The notes beneath the pieces are model-generated. The model searched no databases. It was not told where the DNA came from and saw only the letters and a program-made list of their open reading frames with translations. A program made the translations under genes and the position numbers. A DNA stretch of 64,000 bases from contig JAJCZM010000005.1 of NCBI GenBank assembly GCA_029262375.1, positions 124,001 through 188,000 of the forward strand, written 5' to 3'. The stretch is from Deltaproteobacteria bacterium. GTDB lineage: Bacteria; Desulfobacterota; Binatia; UBA1149; SPBQ01. Shown one piece after another: positions 7,857-18,100 of this stretch (position 1 is the first letter of the stretch; every line of letters begins with the position of its first letter).

Positions 7857-8723
7857 ATGCTTGAAGAATCGGAAATGTTGACTCCGCCTATTGCCGTCTA
7901 TGAACGGGTCATCGAGGCGTCGATCGAACGTGTTTGGGAGAACGTACTCGACTGGGAGCATCTCCCCTGGCTACACAGCGGCTCGTTCGCGGACATCGAA
8001 CTGCAGCACGCCGATGAAAACGGATGGCGCGCGCAGGTGCAGCTCGGGCCGCGCGGGCAATCGACACCCGCGACCATCGAACTGCGCATCGACTGGCCCG
8101 CTTCGCGCTACACGACATCGACGCTTGAGGGCGTGGGCGCGGGCGGCAGCATCGTAACGACACTGGAGGCCGTTTCCGAGCACGCGACGTCGATCAACGT
8201 TGCGTTCCTCGTCCCCGATATCTCCGAGGCCGACGCAGCAGGCGTCGGCGCGATCTATCTCGACCTGTACCGCCAACTGTGGGACGAGGACGAGCAGATG
8301 ATGCAGCGCCGACAGCGCGTGCTCGACGCCCGTGCGCAGGCGGCGCGACCTATCGAACTACCCGACAGTGGGCTACGGCTCGGGCGCGAATCGGTCATAC
8401 GTGCTGCGGCGCCGATCCTGTTGACGTTTGCCGGTCGCAGCTATCGCATTGTAGAAGTCGAAGGTGAGTTGCTCGTACACGACACGGTGTGCCCGCATCT
8501 TGGGGGGCCGCTTGGGGGGCCGCTTGGGGGCCCGCTCGGGGAGCCGCTAGGCGACGCTCCGATGGACGGTCCGACAGTTACGTGCCCTTGGCACGGCTAT
8601 CGGTTCGACATTCGGACGCGTGCAGGTCTGGAACCTGATTCCGCGTGCGCACTGAAGCTTGCCGTCGCACCGGGGATCGAGATCGATGCCGTCACGGAAG
8701 AGGTGCGACTTGTCGCGCCGTGA
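7857..8723 (+). CDS. SRPBCC domain fused to Rieske [2Fe-2S] domain
   Basis: 288 residues from ATG 7857. The first half (YERVIEASIERVWENVLDWEHLPWLHSGSF) is a START/SRPBCC-like hydrophobic cavity fold. The second half is a Rieske ferredoxin domain with Cys212-Pro-His214 and Cys243-Pro-Trp-His246-Gly. This order is the reverse of ring-hydroxylating dioxygenase alpha subunits, and no mononuclear iron triad is obvious, so it is more likely an electron carrier or ligand sensor than an oxygenase. The loop between the two cluster motifs is lengthened by an in-frame 12-bp tandem repeat (GGPL units). It is divergent from the dienelactone hydrolase gene. Confidence 0.75.
   Translation: MLEESEMLTPPIAVYERVIEASIERVWENVLDWEHLPWLHSGSFADIELQHADENGWRAQVQLGPRGQSTPATIELRIDWPASRYTTSTLEGVGAGGSIVTTLEAVSEHATSINVAFLVPDISEADAAGVGAIYLDLYRQLWDEDEQMMQRRQRVLDARAQAARPIELPDSGLRLGRESVIRAAAPILLTFAGRSYRIVEVEGELLVHDTVCPHLGGPLGGPLGGPLGEPLGDAPMDGPTVTCPWHGYRFDIRTRAGLEPDSACALKLAVAPGIEIDAVTEEVRLVAP
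8499..8546 (+). repeat. In-frame 12-bp tandem repeat in Rieske loop, four units
   Basis: Units at 8499, 8511, 8523 and 8535 follow CTTGGGGGGCCG with drift (the last is CTCGGGGAGCCG); a decayed fifth follows. They encode LGGP-LGGP-LGGP-LGEP directly after the Cys-Pro-His cluster motif. Changes in copy number keep frame, so loop length could vary by replication slippage. Confidence 0.85.
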
Positions 8724-8764
8724 ACCGATACGCCTCGTCCATCGTGGCGAAGTAGGAGAGTCTC

Positions 8765-10216
8765 ATGAGCGATGAACTTGCCCGCCTGGATGCCACCGCG
8801 CAAGCCGAGTTGGTTGCGCGCGGTGAAGTCGCGCAACACCATCTCGTAGATGCGGCGATAGAGCGGGTTGACCGCGTCAACACCGAACTCAATGCAGTGA
8901 TCACGCCGTTGTTCGAGCGCGCTCGCGAACGCGCTCGGTCCGGTGATGTGCAGGGGCCGTTTCGCGGCGTGCCCGTGCTCATGAAAGATCTCGACGCTTG
9001 CACTGCCGGAGAGCCGTTTCACTGCGGCATGAAGCATCTCAAGGACCTCGGCTACGCTGCGGATCACGACAGCTACTTCTACAAGAAGCTCTGTGACGCG
9101 GGTTTCATCTCACTCGGGAAAACGAATACGCCCGAACTGGGGCTCATGATCACCACCGAGCCGGCGGCCTACGGACCGAGTCGCAATCCTTGGGACACCG
9201 ATCATTCGACCGGCGGTTCGAGCGGCGGCTCGGCGGCTGCGGTGGCCGCGGGATTGGTACCGGTTGCGCACGCCAGTGACGGCGGCGGTTCGATCCGGAT
9301 CCCCGCCAGCGAGTGCGGGCTCGTCGGTCTGAAGCCATCGCGAGGTCGTATCTCGCTCGGACCGGACTACGGTGAATATTGGAATGGTGCGGTGACATCG
9401 CATGTGGTGAGTCGCACCGTGCGAGACTCCGCCGCGATTCTCGACGAACTCGCCGGTCCGATGCCGGGCGATCCGTACACCGCGCCGCCGCCGCGACGCG
9501 CGTTTGCCGAAGAGGTGGGTGCACCCGTAGAGAAGTTGCGCATCGGATTGATGCCGGCTCTGCCGGCGGGAGCACCCGGTCTGTTGCATGCGGACTGCCT
9601 CGCGGCGCTGGAAAATGTCGGGCGCGCGCTCGAAGGCGAAGGGCATCACGTCGAGATTGCGCATCCGGGGGCGCTCGATCATTTCGACGAACTGACGTCG
9701 CACTTCCAAACCATTGTGTCGAGCTGGGTGGCATCCTCACTCGATGAATGGAGCCGCGTTACCGGTGTCGACATCGGCGCGAGCAGCGTCGAGGGCGGTA
9801 CCTGGTTGATGGCGGAGCTGGGCCGACAGATCAGCGCGGCCGAGTATGTTACGACTACAAAATGGATCGGGTCGTACACGCGCCGCATGGCTGCCTGGTG
9901 GCACTCGGGCTACGACCTCCTCGTGACACCGACGATGGCGGACCCGCCGCCTGAACTCGGATATTTTACCGCCGGTGACGGTGACGATACCTTCGAGGTG
10001 TTGTCACGAACGCTGCGCGCGATTGCCTTCACCATGCCGTTCAATCTAACGGCACAGCCTGCCGTTTCACTGCCGCTTCATTGGAGCGAAGGCGGCCTTC
10101 CCGTCGGCGTGCAACTGATCGGCGAGATGTGGAACGAGAGTTTGCTCTTGCGTGTCTCGGCCGAGCTCGAGCAACTCATACCGTGGCAGGGGAAGCTGCC
10201 GTCGGTACACGCCTGA
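8765..10216 (+). CDS. Amidase (amidase-signature family)
   Basis: 483 residues. The amidase-signature Ser-Ser-Lys triad is present: the Lys in [20 protein letters not shown], the cis-Ser in [14 protein letters not shown] and the nucleophile in [22 protein letters not shown]. Length and the C-terminal [23 protein letters not shown] fit GatA-like hydrolases of small amides. No gatB/gatC neighbour is present, so a catabolic amidase is more likely than the tRNA amidotransferase. It starts 41 bases after the Rieske gene in the same direction. Confidence 0.9.
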   Translation: MSDELARLDATAQAELVARGEVAQHHLVDAAIERVDRVNTELNAVITPLFERARERARSGDVQGPFRGVPVLMKDLDACTAGEPFHCGMKHLKDLGYAADHDSYFYKKLCDAGFISLGKTNTPELGLMITTEPAAYGPSRNPWDTDHSTGGSSGGSAAAVAAGLVPVAHASDGGGSIRIPASECGLVGLKPSRGRISLGPDYGEYWNGAVTSHVVSRTVRDSAAILDELAGPMPGDPYTAPPPRRAFAEEVGAPVEKLRIGLMPALPAGAPGLLHADCLAALENVGRALEGEGHHVEIAHPGALDHFDELTSHFQTIVSSWVASSLDEWSRVTGVDIGASSVEGGTWLMAELGRQISAAEYVTTTKWIGSYTRRMAAWWHSGYDLLVTPTMADPPPELGYFTAGDGDDTFEVLSRTLRAIAFTMPFNLTAQPAVSLPLHWSEGGLPVGVQLIGEMWNESLLLRVSAELEQLIPWQGKLPSVHA

Positions 10217-10228
10217 GGGCAATGCCGG

Positions 10229-11818
10229 CTAGCGGAAAACCTTAAAGTAATTCTTGAAGATCGCCTTGACCGTGGGCGTGAGCTTTGTGCGGCGCCAAGC
10301 GTCGGCGGCTTTCTTCACGACCTCGCCCTGAGTCGGGTAGGGGTGGATCGTCGCGGCGATCTTCGAAAGGCCGATGTCGGCCGTGATCGCGAGCGCTAAC
10401 TCGCCGATCATATCTCCGGCGTGCTCGGCGACCAGTGTTGCGCCAACGATCTTATCGCTGCCCTTCTTCGTGTGGACGCGCAGAAAGCCTTCGTCATGAC
10501 CCTCGAGCCGCGCGCGATCGACGTCGGCCATCGGAATCGTCAGCGTGTCGACATCCACACCGGCGGCGCGCGCGTCGTGTTCATACATACCGACGTGAGC
10601 GATCTCCGGACTCGTGAACGTACACCACGGCATGACGAGCTTGTCGGCGCGCGCCCGTCCGAAGAACAACGCATTTTGAATGACGATGCGTGCCTGCGCG
10701 TCGGCGGCATGCGTGAACTGGTACTTCGAGGCGACGTCGCCGCAGGCGAAGATCTTTCGATTCGTCGTGCGCATGCGTTCGTCGACGACGATGCCGCCGC
10801 GGTCGGTGTCTACGCCGACGACATCGAGGCCCATGCCGTCGGTATTCGGGCGACGCCCGACAGCGACGAGCAACTGGTCGCATGCAAGATTTCCACTGTG
10901 CGCACCTTCGTAGCGGACGTGTGTCGCTGCTGGGTTGGCGCTATCGACGCCAACGATATTCACACCGGAGACGTAGCGCACTCCGTCGCGTTTGAGCGCC
11001 GCCTGCACGATCGCAGCGGCATCGGGATCTTCGCGCGGCAGCATGTGCTCGCCGTTGTCGAGGATCGTCACTTCGGATCCGAAACGCGCGAAGGCTTGCG
11101 CCAGCTCGCAGCCGATCGGGCCGGCACCGATCACGCCTAGTCGTTCCGGCAGTTCGGTGAGTTCGAAGACGGTTTCGTTGGTCAGGTAACGCGCTTGGGC
11201 AAGGCCTGGAATAGGCGGCGCCTGTGCGCGTGCACCGGTCGCGATGACGGCGCGTTTGAAGCGGAGTTGCTTGCCATCCACCTCGACCGAGTTCGGGCCC
11301 GAGAAGCGACCGTTACCGAGGAAGACGTCGATGCCGAGATCGGTAAAGCGAGCGACGCTGTCGTTGGGGCTGATCGCTGCACGTAACGCACGCATGCGCT
11401 CGGCCGCACGCGCGAAGTCGCCGCGGCCGTCTGCCACCGGCGCGCCCATTGAATGGGGCGAATGGTCCGAGTCGTGCGAAACCGCGCCTCTGGCTCGTTC
11501 GTCTGGGCCGGCTCGCCTCTCTCGACCGGCCCCGCCTGCGGCGTGCCACGCTCGCGCAGCACTGATGAGAGCCTTTGATGGTACGCAGCCGACGTTGAGG
11601 CAGTCACCGCCCATGAGGTGCCGCTCGACCAGTGCGACGCGTGCGCCAAGTCCGGCCGCACCAGCCGCCGTCACGAGACCGGCAGTTCCGGCGCCGATCA
11701 CGACCAGGTGGTAACGCGATTGCGGTTCGGGGTTCGTCCAATCGGGCGGATGCACGTTAGAGACCAGCGTCGCGTTATGCTCGTCGTCGGGGAGAATCGT
11801 TCCAGGTGAGCGGTTCAT
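10229..11818 (-). CDS. FAD-dependent pyridine nucleotide-disulfide oxidoreductase (MerA/Lpd-like)
   Basis: 529 residues from ATG 11818, overlapping the TVP38 stop (ATGA). Motifs in order: YHLVVIGAGTAGLVTAAGAA (FAD), GGDCLNVGCVPSKAL (redox-active CxxxxC), LGVIGAGPIGCELAQAFARFG (NAD(P)H), IFACGDVASKYQFTHAAD (second FAD site), and the dimer tail ATIHPYPTQGEVVKKAAD. It lacks MerA's heavy-metal domain and C-terminal Cys pair, so mercury reduction is not supported. An Arg-rich segment of about 35 residues follows the redox helix and looks like an insertion. Pairing with TVP38/TMEM64 proteins recurs in many bacteria; the electron acceptor is unknown. Confidence 0.85.
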   Translation of the reverse strand: MNRSPGTILPDDEHNATLVSNVHPPDWTNPEPQSRYHLVVIGAGTAGLVTAAGAAGLGARVALVERHLMGGDCLNVGCVPSKALISAARAWHAAGGAGRERRAGPDERARGAVSHDSDHSPHSMGAPVADGRGDFARAAERMRALRAAISPNDSVARFTDLGIDVFLGNGRFSGPNSVEVDGKQLRFKRAVIATGARAQAPPIPGLAQARYLTNETVFELTELPERLGVIGAGPIGCELAQAFARFGSEVTILDNGEHMLPREDPDAAAIVQAALKRDGVRYVSGVNIVGVDSANPAATHVRYEGAHSGNLACDQLLVAVGRRPNTDGMGLDVVGVDTDRGGIVVDERMRTTNRKIFACGDVASKYQFTHAADAQARIVIQNALFFGRARADKLVMPWCTFTSPEIAHVGMYEHDARAAGVDVDTLTIPMADVDRARLEGHDEGFLRVHTKKGSDKIVGATLVAEHAGDMIGELALAITADIGLSKIAATIHPYPTQGEVVKKAADAWRRTKLTPTVKAIFKNYFKVFR

Positions 11819-12531
11819 TGCGTGGCCTCCGCCAACGCCTTGCGAGCGATGCGTGTGATACTGATCGTTACCGCCACGGTCGCAGCGAGGCCGACCACGA
11901 GTAAGCCCCACTCGGCGGTCGAGCGCGTGGCCGCTTCGCCACCTGCGGTTGCGGCGACGTCGCCGCCGAGTGATCCGAGGTATACGTACATCATCGTAGC
12001 CGGAATCATTCCGACGGATGCGATCAGGTAGTCCCGGAATCCGATGTGACTGAGCCCGAGTGCGTAGTTGAGCAGATTGAAAGGGAAGACGGGGGATAGT
12101 CTGAGCAGCAGTACGATCTTGCGGCCTTCCGCAGCGATCGCTCTATCGACGGCCGCGAATCGCTCATCGTCGTGAAGTCGGCGTTCTACAGTGGAGCGTG
12201 CGACGTAGCGTGCGATCAAGAAGGCGATCGATGAGCCGATGACGGCTGCCACGAATACGTAGAGCGTCCCCGCCAGTACACCGAAGATCGCGCCGGCTCC
12301 CAATGTGAGTAGTGACGCGGGTACCATCGCTACGGCCGCCAGTGCATAGACGGCAATGAAACCGACCGGTCCCCAGGGGCCGAGACCCTCGACCCAGATG
12401 CGCACCTGGGGAACGTATCCGCCGGCCCAGCGACCGAGCGCAAGCAATGCGATGGCCGCGACGATACCGGCGACGATGCGTCGCGCGTTGGGGCGGGTGT
12501 GTTCGCCTGTTGCTGTGTCCTGCGTTGTCAT
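11815..12531 (-). CDS. TVP38/TMEM64 (DedA-superfamily) membrane protein
   Basis: 238 residues from ATG 12531 (an in-frame TTG at 12564 would add 11). About five to six hydrophobic helices surround the SNARE-associated/VTT core: GPWGPVGFIAVYALAAVAMVP, LTLGAGAIFGVLAGTLYVFV, SSIAFLIARYVARSTVERRL, and the signature LLLRLSPVFPFNLLNYALGL. DedA/VTT proteins act as lipid scramblases or ion-coupled transporters. It sits first in a two-gene unit with translational coupling to the disulfide oxidoreductase. Confidence 0.88.
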   Translation of the reverse strand: MTTQDTATGEHTRPNARRIVAGIVAAIALLALGRWAGGYVPQVRIWVEGLGPWGPVGFIAVYALAAVAMVPASLLTLGAGAIFGVLAGTLYVFVAAVIGSSIAFLIARYVARSTVERRLHDDERFAAVDRAIAAEGRKIVLLLRLSPVFPFNLLNYALGLSHIGFRDYLIASVGMIPATMMYVYLGSLGGDVAATAGGEAATRSTAEWGLLVVGLAATVAVTISITRIARKALAEATQ

Positions 12532-12639
12532 GCAATCGGTCTCGACCTTGGTTTCATAATGCAATACGCGTCGTGCGGCGAAAGGTTAGTCGTGTAAACG
12601 ATCGTTTGCCGGTTTTCTTCGGCTCCGATACCAAGACGG

Positions 12640-12674
12640 GCGCGCGGCCAAGCATCTTGCGCTGCGGCTGCGAC
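12640..12674. repeat. 35-bp dispersed repeat, copy B (upstream of acyl-CoA dehydrogenase)
   Basis: Matches 7025-7059 at 34 of 35 bases. It lies in the 151-bp gap between the TVP38 gene and the acyl-CoA dehydrogenase, ending 8 bases before the ATG. As a non-coding copy of dienelactone hydrolase sequence it looks like a recombination scar or gene remnant that has become a leader. Confidence 0.75.
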
Positions 12675-12682
12675 ATCCGATC

Positions 12683-13897
12683 ATGAACCTGAGTTATAGC
12701 GAAGAATACGAAGCGTTCCGCCGAGAAGTGCGGGCGTTCCTCGACAAACATTGGACCGAAGCCGACCGCGAGAAAGCCGGTGAGGCGCCCATCCTGGCGA
12801 TGCCTCGCAAGCAGACGGAGCGCGAAGCGGCGTTCCGCGCCAAGGCTGTCGAAGCCGGCTATCTGTATAAGAGCGTTCCTCGAGCCTACGGCGGCTCGGA
12901 GCAGCCGTTCGACGCATTCAAGTCTACGATCATCGTAGAGGAATTTCGTGCGGCGAAGGCGCCGCGAGAGATTCCGGGGCAGGGCGTGGCGATGCTCGTA
13001 CCGACGCTCGTGGAGCACGGAACTCCTGAGCAGAAGCAGCAGTTCATCGCTCCGACCGTAACCGGCGATCTCGTGTGGTGTCAGGGCTACAGTGAGCCCG
13101 GCGCGGGTAGCGATCTCGCGTCGCTGCGCACCAAGGGCGAACTCGACGGCGATCATTGGATCGTCAACGGTCAGAAGATCTGGACATCGAACGCGAGCGA
13201 GGCCGACTGGATGTTTGCGCTTGTGCGCACCGAACCGGATGCGCCGAAACATCAGGGCATTACGTACATGCTCATCGAGATGGCCACGCCCGGTATCGAA
13301 GTCCGCCCGCTCAAGCAGTTGAACGGCGGGACCGACTTCACCGAAGTCTTCCTGGAAAATGTGCGCGTGCCGAAGAACAGCATTGTCGGCGCACGAGGCG
13401 AGGGCTGGCCCGTCAGCCGTTCCACGCTCAAGCACGAGCGCGCGTTCATCGGCGGTACGGACTACGTGCGCAAGACGTTCGACGGTCTGGTGATGCTCGC
13501 GCAGTTCACGAACCTACGCGGAGAGCCCGCGATCAAGAACGATACCATTCGCACGCGACTCGTGGAGCTGGAGGCGCGCCTGATCGCGGCCGAGTTCCAC
13601 GGCAAACGTCTGCTCACCATGTCGGGTAAGAAGCAGGACACCGGCCTCGCAGGTCTGATCACGAAGAATGCGACCAGCGAATTGCAACACGACCTGGTCG
13701 ATCTCGCGCTCGATATCATGGGCGATTGTGCTGCGTTGGCGACGGGCGAGGAGAAAGCTCCATTCTCGGGAATGTTCGTAGACGCCTACATGTGGACGTT
13801 CGCACTTCTTATCGGCGGCGGCACGACGAACATTCAGCGCAACATTATTGCGGAGCGTGGTCTCGGCCTACCGCGTGACCCTGCGACGAAACGTTAG
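12683..13897 (+). CDS. Acyl-CoA dehydrogenase, large partner
   Basis: 404 residues. It carries the signature WCQGYSEPGAGSDLASLRT (substrate/FAD contact), the middle beta-barrel (VNGQKIWTSNASEADWMFAL) and the C-terminal helical region ending LIGGGTTNIQRNIIAERGLGLP. The canonical YEGT catalytic Glu loop is replaced by IGGGTTN, as in subunits of heteromeric acyl-CoA dehydrogenases where the base sits elsewhere. A second dehydrogenase follows after 63 bp. The pair resembles alpha2beta2 FadE enzymes of side-chain or branched substrates; the substrate is unknown. Confidence 0.92.
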   Translation: MNLSYSEEYEAFRREVRAFLDKHWTEADREKAGEAPILAMPRKQTEREAAFRAKAVEAGYLYKSVPRAYGGSEQPFDAFKSTIIVEEFRAAKAPREIPGQGVAMLVPTLVEHGTPEQKQQFIAPTVTGDLVWCQGYSEPGAGSDLASLRTKGELDGDHWIVNGQKIWTSNASEADWMFALVRTEPDAPKHQGITYMLIEMATPGIEVRPLKQLNGGTDFTEVFLENVRVPKNSIVGARGEGWPVSRSTLKHERAFIGGTDYVRKTFDGLVMLAQFTNLRGEPAIKNDTIRTRLVELEARLIAAEFHGKRLLTMSGKKQDTGLAGLITKNATSELQHDLVDLALDIMGDCAALATGEEKAPFSGMFVDAYMWTFALLIGGGTTNIQRNIIAERGLGLPRDPATKR

Positions 13898-13960
13898 CGA
13901 GAGTGGAGCGAGGACGCCGATCGGCGGCGAGCGATCGCCGACGGCACATCAGGAACAGCA

Positions 13961-15046
13961 ATGGATTTCGGGCTTAGCGAAGATCAACAACTATTGAAGG
14001 CGACGGTCGCGCGGTTTCTTGCAGAGCAGTGTCCCACTACGCGGGTGCGCGAGGTCATGGAGAGCGACACAGGTCACGACGCGCAGCTTTGGGCGGGCCT
14101 CGTGGAGTTGGGCATCGCGTCGCTCCCGGTTCCCGAAGAGTACGGCGGATTGGGTAGCGAATTCTTGGACCTGTCGCTCGTCGCCGAGGAACTCGGCTAT
14201 GCCGCTACGCCCGGCCCGTTTCTCGGTGCCGCGATGGCCGTGATCGGCTTGGTCGCCGGCGATGCGCAAGAGCTGAAAGCGCGTTGGTTGCCCGAGACGG
14301 CATCGGGTGGATCGCTCGGGACGGTTGCGATCGGCGAGGCCGAGAGTGTTTGGGATCCGAGCGGGCTCAAGACGTCTGTGAGTGACGGAAAACTCACCGG
14401 CCGAAAGCCGCTCGTTCCATATGCTGCCGTATCAGACTTCATTCTCGTTGGCGCTCGCGAAGGTGAAGAGAGCGGATTGTGGTTGGTCGAGGCTGGTGCT
14501 TCCGGCATGCAGATCGAGCCGTTGTCGGGAAACGACATGACGCGACGTCTCGATGACGTCGTATTCAATGCCACGCCGGCGGTGCGCGTCGGCGGACCGG
14601 ACGCACTCGCACGATGCCTCGACGCCGGGCTGATTTTGATCTCGGCCGATGCGTTCGGCGGAGCGCGGCGTGTACTCGAGATGACGCGCGACTACAGCCT
14701 CGAGCGCGAGCAGTTCGGGCAGCCGATCGGGGCTTTCCAGAGCTACAAGCACCAGCTGGCGGACATCGCCGCCGAAGTGGAGCCATGCATGGCCCTGTAT
14801 TGGTATGCAGCGCACACGGTGGACGCGTTTCCTGAGCAGACCGCCAAGCACGCGGCCTTGGCCAAGATACGGTTGGGCGAAATGTTCAACCGGGTGGCGT
14901 TTCAGTGCACCGAGTTGCACGGTGGTATCGGTTTTACTTGGGAATACGATCTTCAGCTCTGGTTCCGCCGGGCGTTGTTCGACAAGGGGTTCCTCGGGGA
15001 GGCGGCGTTGCACTGCGACCGTGTTGCCGAGATGGCCGGCTGGTAG
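13961..15046 (+). CDS. Acyl-CoA dehydrogenase, small partner
   Basis: 361 residues, opening MDFGLSEDQQLLKATVARFL and ending with LHGGIGFTWEYDLQLWFRRA, both typical of the family. The central signature is reduced: where full-length enzymes have TEPxxGSD this one reads VAIGEAESVWDPSG, and the C-terminal YEGT loop is missing. Lost motifs here and partial ones in the neighbour fit a heterotetramer in which the two subunits share FAD and catalytic residues. Same strand and close spacing argue for cotranscription. Confidence 0.9.
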   Translation: MDFGLSEDQQLLKATVARFLAEQCPTTRVREVMESDTGHDAQLWAGLVELGIASLPVPEEYGGLGSEFLDLSLVAEELGYAATPGPFLGAAMAVIGLVAGDAQELKARWLPETASGGSLGTVAIGEAESVWDPSGLKTSVSDGKLTGRKPLVPYAAVSDFILVGAREGEESGLWLVEAGASGMQIEPLSGNDMTRRLDDVVFNATPAVRVGGPDALARCLDAGLILISADAFGGARRVLEMTRDYSLEREQFGQPIGAFQSYKHQLADIAAEVEPCMALYWYAAHTVDAFPEQTAKHAALAKIRLGEMFNRVAFQCTELHGGIGFTWEYDLQLWFRRALFDKGFLGEAALHCDRVAEMAGW

Positions 15047-15117
15047 GTACGCCCCCGAACGGACTTTTCGCCGCGCGGTTATAATCAGCGACGTTCCCTT
15101 GGTACTATGCCGCGATC

Positions 15118-18100
15118 GTGCAGTGCTTTAGCTGCCAGACCGAGAATCCGGACCGCGCCAAATTCTGTATGGATTGCGGAGCGCGCTTCGGCGTCTCATG
15201 CTCCGAGTGCGGCAGCGCTCTGCCCGAGAACGCCCGCTTCTGCATAAACTGCGGCGCGCCGGCCGGGGCTGAGCAGGCTGCGACGCCTGCCGCTACATCG
15301 TCGCAGGCCGAGCGAACGATACCTACACCGCAGTCCTACACACCCCACCACCTCGCGCGTAAGATTCTTCGTTCGAAAGCTGCGCTCGAAGGTGAGCGCA
15401 AGCAGGTAACCGTTCTCTTCGCCGACGTGACCGAGTCGATGCGATTGGCAGAAATGGTCGATCCTGAGACCTGGCATGAAATTCTCGACGGGTTCTTCTC
15501 GATTCTGTCCGGCGGCATTCATCGCTACGAAGGCACGATCAACCAATACACCGGTGACGGTATCATGGCGTTGTTCGGCGCACCGATCGCTCACGAGGAT
15601 CACGCGCATCGCGCTTGCTACGCAGCGCTAGGTCTCAATGAATCGTTGCGAGAATACTCCGACGAGATCCGGCGGCGCCACGGTCTCGATTTCTCGGTAC
15701 GCATTGGAATCAATTCCGGTGAGGTCGTGGTCGGCAGGATCGGCGACGATCTGCGCATGGATTACACTGCGCAGGGGCACACCGTCGGGCTTGCGGCGCG
15801 CATCGAAGGACTCGCTGCTCCGAACACGACGTACATCACCGAAAACACGGCCGCACTGGTGCGCGGCTACTTTCGACTACGAGACTTGGGGGCGTTCGAA
15901 CTCAAAGGTGTGAGTGGGACGACGGGAGTGTTCGAGCTCGAAGGTCTCGGCGATGCACGAACGCGGCTCGACATATCGAAGGCGCGGGGATTCTCGCGCT
16001 TCGTGGGCCGCGAGTCGGAGATGCGCGTTCTCGAAGACGCGCTGGAAATCGTGGCCGGCGGCGGGCGTAGAGTGCTTGGGATTGTCGCCGATGCGGGCTC
16101 CGGAAAGAGCCGCCTCTGTTACGAGTTCCTGGAGCGATGTCGCGCGCGAGGGGTTCGCGTACTCGAAGGCCACTGTCTCGCTCACGGAGAGATGATTCCG
16201 TACCTTCCGGTTCTCGAACTCCTGCGGGGCTTCTTCGAGATCAAAGACGGCGACTCCGACCGTGCCGCACGCGAGAAGATCGCCGGTCGTGCGCTTCTCA
16301 TGGACGATTCTCTCAAGGAGTCGCTACCGCTTCTCTTCGATTTTCTCGGCTATCCGGACCCCGACCGACCGGCGCCGCAACTCGAGGCCGAGGCACGACG
16401 CAATCAGCTATTCGGTGTGCTCGGTCGATTGCTACAGTCGGTAGACGATCACGAGCCGGAAGTCGTACTGGTTGAGGATCTGCATTGGATCGACGGGGCC
16501 AGCGAGTATTTTCTCAAGGGCTTGGTCGAATTGCTCGGCGCGGCGACGAAGACGCTGCTGATCGTCAATAGCAGGCCGGGCTACGACCGTAGTTGGCTCG
16601 AGATCGACGACTACGAAGAGATCGCGCTGGCACCGCTCGACGGAAGTGCGGTCTTGGAAATCCTGCGCGATCTACTCGGTGCAGATCCGTCCGTTCGCGG
16701 TTTGGCAGACCGTGTGCGCGCCGAGACGGCAGGCAATCCGTTCTTCGTTGAAGAAGTCGTGCGCACGTTGATCGAGACCGGCAAGTTGACCGGTGAGCCC
16801 GGCGCGTACTTGTTGTCGAATCCGTACGACGAGATTGCCATTCCTGCGACCGTCCACGGGGTGTTGGCGGCTCGCATTGATCGTCTCGAAGACGAACTCA
16901 AGGACGTGCTCGCGCACGCCGCCGTGATTGGTAAACGCTTCGACGAGGCGTTACTCGCTGAGGTGATGGAGCCGGCGATCGCTGACCTCGGAGTGGCCCT
17001 GGCACGACTCGAAGAAGCAGGCTTCGTCGAGCAGACCGCCGTTGCGCCGCACTCGGAGTACGCGTTTTGCCATCCGCTCACTCAAGAGGTTGCCTATCGC
17101 ACACAGCTCGGCGAGCGTCGCAAAGTGATTCACAAGCGGGTCGGTTTGGCGCTGGAGGACGACTGTCGCTGCGAGCGTCCGGAGGAGAGCGCCGCGCTGC
17201 TCGCGCATCACTGGGAGCAGGCCGGCGATACGCTCAAGGCCGTGACTTGGAGTATGCGGGCGGCCGAATGGGCGACGACGAGAGATGTCGCGGAGTCGCG
17301 ACGCCATTGGCAGAAGGTCATGGAGTTGCTCGACGGTTGTACGGACTGTGATGACAGTTACCAGGCCGCGATCGCAGCACGCCGTGCGCTCATCGAAGTG
17401 AATTGGAAGCTCGGTGCCGACATTGAGGAAACGCGTCGGCTGTTCGAAGAGGGGCTGGCGCTGGCGCATGCGCGCGACGACCGAACGGTTGCGGCCGGGC
17501 TCGAAGCCTCGTTCGCCATGGCCCAGCTCTTCGTCGGGCGTGTCGAAGACGGACTGATGTACCTGGAACGTGCGGTCGAGACGGCCTCGAAGTCCGACGA
17601 CCTGCCGCTCAATCTGCAACTCGTTTCGCGCCTGGCTTACATGCAGCTTCTCACCGGTCACTTGAACAAAGCCGCGGAACTGTTCGATCTGTCGCTCAAG
17701 ATGATCGAAGACGCTGACGCGGCCGAGCCTGGCCGTTACGCGAAGTTGGTGGCGGAGAGCACTTGGGGCGTCGGCTTCCGGGCGTTACCGATGATGTATC
17801 TAGGCCGCTACACCGAGGCGGCCGACGTGCATGCCAGTGCACTGGTCGCGGTGCGCGAGGCCGACGAGCGCGGTACTCAGACTACGATGTACGGTATCGG
17901 GGTGACGCTTTCGTGGTTCCTAGGCGAGGCGGAAGCTGCACTCGACTTCGCACGTAAGCAGCTGCTTCTCGCCGAAGAGGTCGGCGTTCCAACGCTGCGC
18001 GCCGGCGCATTCGATTCGATGGCGGTCGCATTGATGATGTCGGAGCGCTACGGCGAGGCGCTAGACTATTCGAAGAAGGCGCTGAGTACGGCGCGCGACA

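Noticed and set aside
10229..11818. Mercuric reductase and a mer operon
   Set aside because: No HMA domain, no C-terminal Cys pair and no merR, merT or merP nearby.
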